A stretch of 64,000 nucleotides of DNA, taken from Dioscorea cayenensis subsp. rotundata (Eukaryota > Streptophyta > Magnoliopsida > Dioscoreales > Dioscoreaceae). A program made the translations under genes and the position numbers. How positions within the stretch are numbered: the first letter of the stretch is position 1; the number at the start of each line of letters is the position of its first letter. The notes beneath the pieces are model-generated. The model was not told the origin of the DNA. It did not search any database and saw nothing but the letters and a program-made list of their open reading frames with translations. Positions 46,463 to 59,479 of the stretch are shown one piece after another. Where the stretch lies: positions 31,682,625 to 31,746,624 of the forward strand of contig NC_052490.1 of NCBI RefSeq assembly GCF_009730915.1. The letters run 5' to 3'.

Positions 46463-49400
46463 TCAAGTAACAACTTCGATCATTGTTGCCAACGCAAAAA
46501 CAAGAAAGAGAGTTCCGCCAACATATGCAATAACCTGTATACAAAAATATGTTAAACTCAGAGCACCAAATCCAGAACACCCTTAAAAAGCATCACAATG
46601 TATGTGAGATAGTAAGAGGTATAAACATTCCCTGTCATGGTATGTGAAACTTGACTCAAAAGATCAGCAAAACCATGAAGGATACCCGGATGTTTGTTCT
46701 CCTATCACTTGGTTATAATTCTTTTTAGGATTTTTTGTCTTAGGACTTATGCTATGCCATCTTTCTGGACATTAAAAATTTCAGCTTCACCTAAAAAATA
46801 ACCAGAAAATCCTAAAATATTGAATAGCAATTTCTCAAAAAGATTTAAGGATTTTAAGCTTTAAGATCAGAGTTGTAGATGGTAATGTGACATCATCAGC
46901 CAGTGTGTAGCACTCATAGCTCCAAGCTGTTAGATGAATACAGGCATGATATAGCATGACAAATGTTGGCCGATTAACAAACAATGCATATACATATTCT
47001 TCACGATAGATGTTGGTGATGTAAATATCAAAATTTACCTTCTCGGATAAAAAAGTCCCAAGTAAAGAACCCCCCACAACTGCAATCTGCAATGAGGAAG
47101 GTAACATAAATTTACTTTGCAAAAACAAGGAAATTGAATAACACTTCATTTCTATGAATCTGAGTGATGAGTGATGCACAGGTTAGGATTTTCCATGGGA
47201 AAAAATGCACAAAAAGCAGGTGGATGTTTCCAACAATGCACATGGAATGTTAGATTCAGAAATGTCAAAAAAAAATCAGAAATAATTGACAGTGATGGTA
47301 GCACGAAATAATATGCCTTAAAGCTGGGATCCAACACTAAGTTTAAAAGGTTTCTGAAAATCACAAAAAAGAAATGGGCAACTCTGATGAAACAAAGAAA
47401 CATAAGGCTAATTAATAAAGAGCAAAGTGACAAACACTGAATGAGTCAGAAGGAACTCTGCGACCCCCTTGCAAGAAAGGCTTATTTAATAAAGACGATA
47501 TTGGCAAAGGTGTGGTAGGCAGCACAATGAGAAGCTCGATCCACAGAGAAATATAAAAAGCAAGATCCACATTAACGAAAGGAATTCGACGGAAAGAGGC
47601 TGGTAAATTTTTCTTTTGGAAAAAGTAGCTCAACTGAAGAGAATCAATAGCATTAACAAAATTTCGCTAATGTTTACCAAAGTTGCAACAGCATGACCAG
47701 CCAGTGCACCACCAACCACCCCAAGAGGTGAAGAAGCTGCGGCAAGGGCTGCATAGAGATGGTAATTTTCTTAGAGATCACACCTGTTAGCATTAACTTC
47801 AGAATTTAATTAGGAGATCGCATGCAAACTCGCCTATTGTGGAGAAAAAGGATTTATCACCCCATTCAGCAACAAAAACCAATACAAAAGTGCTGATTAT
47901 TGTGCTAGCAGCAGCCAATATTCCTGCACCATTTCCTCTTAGTTCTGAAATTGCTAATTCTGCCTGATTTAAAAATTCAAGACCATAAAAGAAGAATAGT
48001 TAGATCATTAGATATCAGTAGAAGATTATAATCAAAGCATCCATGTTACTGCCGCTAAAAATACCAAGTAAAATTGCAACAAAAAACCTTCACCTTCTTT
48101 TGTTCTTCCTTCATTTTCAAGTCATCATCTGAAGCAGCGTCAAGCAAAGTAGAAACACCAAAATAAATCTGAAACAGAGTGGCACATGATAACTATGATA
48201 TTGAAATTTGTGAAAATGCTAAGATATCAGAACTTTTTCTTATACAGATTAAAGTTACCAAAAGGCAGGCTGCCGCAATATCATCAATTGGCAAATCTGT
48301 CTCACCAATTCTGGCTCCATAAAATTGTGAAATTTACGAACAAAGTTATAAGAATTTTTTCAAATGAAAATTTTATGAATTGAAAAGACTGTTCAACAAA
48401 AAAATTAACCAACTTTAGAAATGCTGCAGTCCATAAGAAGTAAGTACCTGAATGGAAGGATGCCATCAACATAGTGGAATGTGCGCCCAATAATTACTGA
48501 TATGATTGTCATTGCCCTGTTACGACATGAAGAGTTCTCAACTATCAAGAAAAGCAATTTACCTTACCATGCCAACTGACAAAAAAAAAAAAATGAGAAT
48601 CAGTTCAGATCAGGAAGATTTTATTGGAACATTCACTCTTTCCAAAAATGAAAGCAACATGAGTTCTTTTTTATATATAATGCTGCATGTTGAAATTATT
48701 CTCTTTAATTGATTCATATGATAATAACTACAATATGTTACTGCTCCAAGGATTAAAAAACAATAAATCTACAAAAGTTCGTCGGTAATATAGAGTAAAA
48801 GAAAATTTGTAATATGGTCGTGACAGGACAAGGGATTGTCTTTAACCTGCGTGTTTCCCATTTCAATAGTTAATTGCCATGAACCTGTGATACTTATTAG
48901 GGTATAGTCCAATTGAATTCAAATTTGGATCCTATCAAGAAAGGTGTAAAAATCATATGTGAATAGTCAGTTGATTTCATATCGAAAAGATATGTTCCAT
49001 TGAAGGTGCTTGAATTGAATCATCACAAGTTTCCAATATCTCCAATTGAATTAGTTCTACCAACAGAAATATAGATCTTGAAGTAACAACAAGTAAAATG
49101 GCAATTCTTTCTGGATGAGGTTAGTTTGAAGAAATGGAGCCACACGAAAGGAATGAGAAGTGAAGCAAGGCTATGATTGCCATGCCAAAGTGACTGAACT
49201 TACCCAAGTGCACCAAAAGTGCCAACAAAAATAACAGCTCCAGAATTCCGAGCTGCTAAAAGAGCCTGTAAAAACAAAAAAGAATCTTGATCAGGGTCTT
49301 GTATTATGCATTATGACTCAGATCTTTGTGATCTAATAAGATATATATTGCAATATGCAAGACTGTGGTACAAGGGAACACTTCTTGAGTACATCTAATG

Positions 49401-51078
49401 ACTGAGTACACAAAATTTATTCTGCTGTATTTAAAGTACTATCTAGAAAACAGCTCATGTCTCTCCACATACTCAGACACATATACTTCAAATAAACATA
49501 CTGTATTATGCTACTTTACAGTTAAGACATGCGGACCTTAAAAATCTATAAATAGCTTCTTGTTGATATTCGCTTATTTTCTTCTTGCTTCACCATCAGT
49601 AACTACAAAAGAGAGCACACTCAACAGGTTCATACTTACCGCTATAAAGAATGTTTTGTCTCCCAGCTCAGAGAAGAAAATCAGCAAAAAGGCCTGCCCA
49701 AGGAGTGAGTCCAGTAGCATAAATTACATGGAGAAGGTAAAAATCTGATGGATAAATGATTTGATGAAAGGAATGATGCCCTAAAGTGGGGAGGTGAACA
49801 TTTAACTCTACTGCTAATTTTGAGTGTTTGAACTCCTTGACATATTTTTTTTAATTCAAAATTCACTAGAGATATGGTACTAATGCTCTCATTGGGCTTT
49901 ATAATTAGTGCATTTAAGTTGACACTGAAGCAAAAAAAAAAATTATGGAATATATTTAAATGCTTATGTGCCGCCAAAAAATATAGATGAATTGAAGAGC
50001 AAGATGAATACATGATGTTTTTCATTAGAAGTTAAAAGGGACTTATCCTAACTGAAGCAAAACCTGTACTGAGATCACTGAGATCCCCCAAATAACTCAT
50101 AGCCTGTATTCCACCAGTGAATTCCATCTCTGCAACTGCATATGGAGATCCTTGGAAAGCAAGCAATCCACACAAAGCTGCAAATTTAATCCCATTATAT
50201 ATATCTGACAGTGAAAATCCACTATTTTCTTGACAACTAGAAGAGTGGCTCCCATCCATAAGACCAGTATCTTCATGGACGCCATCAACATTATTGAAAA
50301 CACAATCAATTTCACTCGAATCCAGAGTTGTATTTCTGGAAGAATCTTCCAGAATTCTATTCTCCTGCGGTGAATAACAAACAATCTTAGCTTCAAAATT
50401 GATACTGCAAGTAATTTAAGCTCACAATTGTCCATCTCATTTAACAAGTAAAATTCTTTTTATTCAGGATACATCTTCATAAGATAGGTTCACTGGTACT
50501 GCAATTCACAAATTTTTGCATACATAACATAAAGAAGAGCATTAAACTATCATGCAAACTCTGACATACAGAAGAACACTGTCATATTCTCTGAGATAAT
50601 GAAGAACAGAGTAGAACTAAGAACATGAATTGATAACATTAGGAAAAAAAAATTTCGACAACGTCATGAAAGCAATGAATTTTCACAGCAATCTAGAGCA
50701 AAATCTCAAGAGAAAAAGCATTAAAAACCAGGAATTCACCATGCCATCCTTATCCAATCGAGGTGTTCGTCCAAAGTGCGTCAACAATCCATCAACTACT
50801 CCATTCACATAACGAGAACTTTCTATCTTAGATCTACAAACCAATTAGCTTTGAAAATCAATTCACGATAACAAACAAACAAACACACACACACATGCAA
50901 AAGGATAAAAATCAAGGAAACAGAAAGCAAGTGATTACCTCAGTGAAATCCGATGAGAATGGCTCCAATTTCTCCGTGGGATCGAATAAGTGAGGAAAGG
51001 GGACACTGATGGTTTTCCAAGACTGCGAAGCTGAAATGGTGCCCTAAAGGAGACCTCGCAGAGGATTAGGGTTTGCAT
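46463..51078 (-). CDS. PAM71: GDT1/UPF0016 family chloroplast Mn/Ca transporter (PAM71/CCHA1 type)
   Basis: Thylakoid or envelope membrane carrier that supplies manganese to photosystem II and affects Ca and pH balance. Twelve exons: 51078-50939, 50833-50740, 50364-50053, 49693-49640, 49265-49204, 48516-48448, 48310-48259, 48168-48094, 47963-47834, 47748-47678, 47086-47039 and 46534-46463, giving 392 residues in frame. Residues 1 to about 75 look like a transit peptide. A variable acidic region follows, then the two mirrored halves of the UPF0016 fold. The first signature is ELGDKT at 191-196 and the second EWGDKS at 319-324; their acidic residues bind the metal. The halves are joined by an acidic/lysine-rich loop (AASDDDLKMKEEQKK). 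Intron 9 begins with GC (47833-47832); a GT four bases on would break the frame. By memory it matches At1g64150, next to the loricrin-like gene At1g64140, as here. Confidence 0.9.
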
Positions 51079-51086
51079 TTCAGCAT
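51066..51086 (-). promoter_or_regulatory. Short upstream ORF overlapping the PAM71 start codon
   Basis: An ATG at 51086 on the minus strand opens a six-codon frame (MLKCKP) that ends at TAA 51068-51066. The main ATG at 51078 lies inside it in another frame. If the transcript includes the first ATG, ribosomes would have to leak past it or reinitiate. It could equally lie upstream of the transcript start. Confidence 0.35.
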
Positions 51087-52308
51087 CAAAGAGATCAAAA
51101 CCTCGAATTTCAAACTTTTTTGGCTAAATTTTCCAAGGTTTTTGGGAGATTTAGGGTTCTCTCTGGTTCAAAACCAGCGAGTAGAAGAGAGCGTGGAGCT
51201 CGGAGGATTGGCGCCATAAGATAAACCGATAGAACACCAGGGTTCTGATGACGTGGCTTTTTTTAGCGTACGAGGCTCCGAACAGCATTCTTCGACTTGA
51301 TTGTCCTACGTGGCATGTATTCAGACAATTGGATTTTTTTTTATTTTTTTTATTTTTTTATTTTTTTTTTTGCGTTTTATCGCTTAGATATATATATGCT
51401 TGAAATTAGTTTATTCCTTAATTATACAAGTTAATATTTTTTTTAAAATTTTAAGTAGATTATTTTTTAAATTAGCGTGATTTAGTCTTGTTTAATCACT
51501 CACCTCTTTTCAATTTTGTAATTATATGTAACTTTCTCAAACCATTATTTATGATATAAGAAAATAAGTTAAATCTTAGTCACATCATCATTAGGGGTTT
51601 TTTTTATAAAGTTGCTATGTCATAGAATATGCAAAGAATAAAAAAGTGAACATCCAACCCTACATTTTTATCTGAGAATATGAGACTCAAATAATAAGCT
51701 CAATAGAGCCTATGCCAAAAATCCGTTATTACCACTTTGTTATCAGAAAAATTTAAATTCGGAACAACAGAAATCTTTTATTTTGACCTTAAATAAATGG
51801 GGTTGTAACGCTAAACTATGAGCTCCTTGGCACATCATTGTTAGTCTAACTTTTAATTCAAAATACTCTAATTATTTGATTTATTTATTTATTTTTAACC
51901 TTAATGCCTTCTTCCGTTCTCCCGCTTCCGCTTTTCTTTCTTCATTATTATTAATTCTAATTTAGAAGTATTGTGAATATCTCACAACTATATTTAAAAT
52001 TAATCAATAAAGGTCTAATTCACATCATAGAATATTTTCTTGAGCAATTATGAAAATAAAATATTCAAAAATTCTAGACAATTACAAAAGATAATAATAT
52101 ATAAATAAAAATAATATATATATATATATATATAATTACCAAATTTGAAACTTTATGACTAGGAAAAAAAAAACATTAAAAGACAGATGAACTTCAATGC
52201 TAATTGGTTGGAAGTTGAAAGTGAAACAAGTGAACTCAAATCAACTGAAGATATAAAAAATAAAAAATAAATAAAGACAAATTAACATGACTCAAATAAT
52301 TATAAAAA
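51079..52308. other. Intergenic region between PAM71-type and dirigent genes
   Basis: The first 200 bases are the PAM71 leader and promoter. A T-rich run lies at 51330-51372, and a TA microsatellite at about 52108-52132. Otherwise it is AT-rich with no gene seen. Confidence 0.6.
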
Positions 52309-52872
52309 TCAATAACATTCGAGCCTGAAATAGTCATCCCCTTGAACGGCATCAGTAGTGAGTGTAGCCACTCCCCGGCTCATGAAGAAGTCCCCAGTCC
52401 CACCAACCACAGACACATCCCTTGTCTTCTCCATCAACGGATCAGCTCCAATAAAATTTATTGTCCCCTTATAATCACTAGAATTCAACACAAATGAAAA
52501 ACCAAACCATGAACTATACACTTGCTTCTTATCATACAAATACAGTCCTTGTGCTCGCCCTATTGTCTCTGAATGCAAGTTGTTATCCATAGTTATAGGA
52601 TCATCGAAAACGATGACATCGCCAAAGTGCATGAAATCGCCAAGCGTAGTCCGGTTGGCCCACACCGGAGCTCCGACTATGGCTGATGTGGCATTGGCTA
52701 TGTTCCGGCCATTGTAAATGATGTCATGGAAGTATAACAGTAAGGTCTTGCATGGCTGGTTTAGTCTTATTTTTCTCTTCATTGCTTGACTTGTAGTTGA
52801 GGAGGAAAGGAGGATGAGGAGAAGGATTGTGGTAGTGGTTGTGGCTTTAGAGGATGATCTCTTGTTTTCCAT
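52309..52872 (-). CDS. Dirigent protein
   Basis: Secreted cell-wall protein of the dirigent family, which steers coupling of phenoxy radicals in lignan or lignin-like chemistry; the substrate cannot be told from sequence. It is a single exon of 187 residues, the normal size. Residues 1 to about 30 are a signal peptide with a Thr run, a leucine-rich core (ILLLILLSS) and a cut after SQA. The mature part shows the family order: LLLYFHDIIYNG, NATSAIVGAP, FGDVIVFDDPIT, IGRAQGLY, then GTINFIGADP, RDVSVVGGTGDFFMSRGVA and the C-terminal DDYFRLECY. The N-glycosylation motifs NAT, NRT and NSS are present. Cysteines in LNQPCK and LECY probably form the usual disulphide. The ATG at 52872 is the only good start, with TATA-rich sequence at 52915-52928. 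Confidence 0.95.
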   Translation of the reverse strand: MENKRSSSKATTTTTILLLILLSSSTTSQAMKRKIRLNQPCKTLLLYFHDIIYNGRNIANATSAIVGAPVWANRTTLGDFMHFGDVIVFDDPITMDNNLHSETIGRAQGLYLYDKKQVYSSWFGFSFVLNSSDYKGTINFIGADPLMEKTRDVSVVGGTGDFFMSRGVATLTTDAVQGDDYFRLECY

Positions 52873-53784
52873 CTTGCCTTCTCTTCTTCTCTCAATACAT
52901 GTTGATCAAGTTCATATATATATATATTGAGTATGGAGAGAGAATATGTGGAACTTATTTTATTAATACTTTCTAATTCTTTACACTGTACGCTATCACT
53001 ATCTCTCTCTATGCACTCACTTGCTTAGCTTGTATATTCTATTTACAATGGGAAGCACTTATTTAATTTATTGAATGATAGGTCGGTGCCTTAGAGAGAT
53101 CTAGATGCATTTGTAAGGTAGCAAAAGCTTAAGTCGGTGGAGACAATGTTGCTTCTAGATGGTGAAGTAGGTGATGAAGCTTCCTTGAGTTGGTGATGAT
53201 TCAAGAATTTTGAATAAAAGTGGTCCACATGATTCAAAACATATTCCAGGAGGTGCTTCTCTTCATCAATATATTTATGGAGTGAGCAAGGAAAAATACA
53301 TGCCTTTGCTTGGAAGATATTTATATATGTAGCAAAGGGTGTAACTTTTTATATGTCTTTTATTAACTAAATCGGAGTGAGATGAGATATATTCCTCTGC
53401 TTCACTTCTCAGAAAGAGTTTGGCTTGGTTATTGAGGCGTGCACGTACACTATAAGGTAAATTGGGCACAGTCACATTGACTGTGCCTTTATTATTATGA
53501 GATGGATGCATGCGTAGTGTGGTTCTTGTGGTCATTAATTATGTTGGAATAAAAAGGATGGCTTATATTTGAAGTAGTGTGTACTTGTGTTACAAAGAAG
53601 ACTTTGTAGTCAAGTTACATATATATGCATGGTTCCGTTCATTGCATAAATAATGAATCTTCAAACAACTTCTGATCATCACCCACAACATAGACTTTTG
53701 AACGTAAACAATTAAATGAGCAAGTACTCTTGCTCTTTATTCTAGCTAGCATTATTCATTTTCCTATTATAATAGTAAAGGCCT
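52873..53784. other. Intergenic region between dirigent and chitinase genes
   Basis: Promoter of the dirigent gene (minus strand) at the left and 3' flank of the chitinase at the right. An open frame at 53275-53535 (minus) has no recognisable domain. No other gene is seen. Confidence 0.6.
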
Positions 53785-56783
<2,999 letters not shown>

Positions 56784-57344
56784 TTAATCTTTGTGGGATT
56801 CATTTAAAAAATTCATCATGCTTTAATTTAATATTTTTAGAAGTAACTATGTGAATGGATTGATCGATAAAATAAATTAATCTTTGTGGGATTCATTTGA
56901 AAAATTCATCGTACTCTAATTTAATAATTTTAGAAGTAATTAAGTGAATGGATTGATCAATATAATAAATTACTCATTGTGGGATTCATTTGAAAAATTT
57001 ATTGTAATCTAATTTAATATTTTTAGAAGTAATTAAGTGAATGAATTGATTGATAAAATAAATTAATCTTTGTTGGATTCATTTGAAGAATTCATCGCAC
57101 TCTAATTCAATCATTCTAGAAATCATTTTAGAAATTAAGTGAATGGATGACCGATAAAATAAATTACTCTTTATGGGATTCATTTGAAAAAAATTCATCA
57201 TACTCTAATTTAATATTTTTAAAAAGTAATTAAGTAAATGCATTGATCAATAAAAATAAATTAATCTATGTGGAATTCATTTTGAAAAAAATTTATCATA
57301 TTCTAATTTAATATCTTTAGAAGTAATTAAGTGAATGGATTAAT
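56784..57344. repeat. Minisatellite, about six copies of a 93-bp unit
   Basis: Copies start near 56784, 56877, 56969, 57062, 57163 and 57260. Each contains (T/A)CT(T/C)TGTGGGATTCATTTG, then AATTCATC and CTCTAATTTAATATTTTTAG, then AAGTAATTAAGTGAATGGAT and ATAAAATAAATTA. Copy length varies between about 92 and 101 bp. Degenerate pieces of the same unit lie near 57425-57490 and 59110-59200. It is non-coding. Confidence 0.85.
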
Positions 57345-58403
57345 CAAATAAGATAAGAGTTAAAATTCATCAACATAAATAAATAAATATATATATACAT
57401 ATGTTAGGTAAGACTTTGAATTTTATGAATGAGGAGAATTATTTGAAAGATTCATGATAAGCTAAATTAATTAATTAATACATCGAAGTAACCAGTGGCG
57501 GAACTATAAACAAAAAGAAGGGGTGCTCAATTCAAATTTAAAAAAAATATTAATTTTAAACAATTCTATTAATTTAAATTTGAGATTATAATAATAATCT
57601 ATATAAAATATGTATATATCTAAGAATTTTGGGTTAAGTGTAAAAATTTTTATCATATGTGCATAAATAACATTTAACTCACCTAACAATGAAAAACTAA
57701 AGTAATAAATAATGCAATTAGAAAACAACACATGTAAATTCATAATTCAATTCAATTAGTAATTAAATGAATAATCAAAATTTTCACAACAATTAATCAA
57801 ACAAATATTTAACAATTTTTTACAATAATTTGCAAAATAAATTTTTCATAACAAACATTCATAACAAATAACAAAACAAATATTTAATAAATATCATATT
57901 ATTTTGTTCACAAAAAATAATCAAACAATGAAACAAATTAAATTAACTTAAATTAAATATAAAAAAAAGGTAAGATAAGTCCTTACAAGATGAAACATAA
58001 ATTTGGAAGAGATTGAGCGAAGAGAAAGAGAGAGAGAGAAATTGCATATGATCTTGAAAGAGAACAGTTACATTTTTTTTTAGAGATTTTTGAAATAGTA
58101 GTTGCAGTTTTTTTGGTTTTTTTATTTTATTTGTTATACTATTATTTTTTATATTAATATTTTTAGAAATTTGATAATTATAAATTGATAAGTTTAATAA
58201 AAAATATATATTTAAAGTATAAAATTAAAAAAAATATTATGAAGATACATGTTTCACTACTGATATTATATTATTATTTATTATTATCACTAAACATCAA
58301 TTTTATTTAATATAATAATTTTAATCTTTTTATTTAATTTATTTTAAAATAGCATGGGTGGAATTTAAAAAAAAATAAAGAGAACTAATATGAATTAAAA
58401 TTG

Positions 58404-58466
<63 letters not shown>

Positions 58467-59470
58467 CTTTTTCCATGGGAGCGAGGGGTGCTAAAAGCAC
58501 ACCCTTGCCCCCCCCCCTCCAGCCCATGGGAAGTAGCTGAATAAATTTAACAAATATGATGAAAGGTAAAATTATGAACATATATAATAGATGGAAACAT
58601 ATATTATTTTCATGTTGTTTTTCATGTGTGCGGGTAGTGCAAAATTTTTTGTTTCATATTAAATTTTATGAAATTAATAAAAAAAAAATTAAATTATTGC
58701 TATATATACTAAAACAAATTTTTTTAGGGCTTGGCAAGTGGAATACAACAATAAAAAGTAAATACTAACAAAAATTATTTTTGATCATGAAAGATGTTTA
58801 TTAAATGAATATTAAATTGAATCATAATAAAAATAAAATCAATAATAATCACATATTAACAAAAACTCATTGTCATCTGTATTGTATATGGATTTGGTTT
58901 ATATAAACTTGTAAACTCGTGAAAGTACTTATCTAAAATATACCACGGATAAATTTTTCTATTTACTTGTAAAATTTCATATAAAAACATACCAATTTTT
59001 TTATTTATTTATTTTTTTATATGTATTTTTAAATGATCTTCTATTTAAATAAAGTTGTCATATCTAAAAGCATAAGGTTTTCAACTTGCAAGAGTTTGAA
59101 TTTCGTGTAACCCTTCTAGTTATTTGAAAGATTTCATAACACAACTCTAATTGATAAATTGAGTGGATGAATTAATAAACAAATTAAATGAGAGTTGAAA
59201 TATTGACATAAAAAACTATATTAAAATAGATATATATATTTTTTTCTCATGCCATTTTCCATGTGGGTGGGATTATATAAATTTTCATTTAATGTACAAT
59301 TTATGAAATTGATTAAAAAGTAGTAATTATTTTTAGGGAAAATTACATTACTTTACTCGTAATTTTTCAAAACTTCCCAAAAACCCCCTCCTACTTTTAC
59401 TGCAGACATGATGGCCAGTTGGTGTTTAACTTCCCTTTACCCCCTCTGAGTTCAGCTGAATGGGTCGTGT
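57345..59470. other. AT-rich gene-free region
   Basis: Very AT-rich, with a long TA microsatellite at about 58405-58466 and a poly-C run at about 58510-58519. The phrase CAGTGGCGGAAC near 57490 and the GGGGTGCT...AGCACACCC inverted motif near 58485-58505 resemble ends of degraded plant transposons, but I cannot define an element. No gene is seen. Confidence 0.5.
58405..58466. repeat. TA microsatellite
   Basis: An almost pure run of TA dinucleotides of about 60 bp, interrupted once by AATA. Length is likely to vary between individuals. Confidence 0.9.
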
Positions 59471-59479
59471 TGTGAAATC

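Noticed and set aside
53275-53535. 86-codon frame between the dirigent and chitinase genes
   Set aside because: No known motif, and AT-rich surroundings with no splice-supported extension.
57490-58520. Possible transposon bounded by CAGTGGCGGAAC and AGCACACCC motifs
   Set aside because: The end motifs are reminiscent of degraded plant elements, but there is no matching inverted repeat pair, no target-site duplication and no coding remnant.
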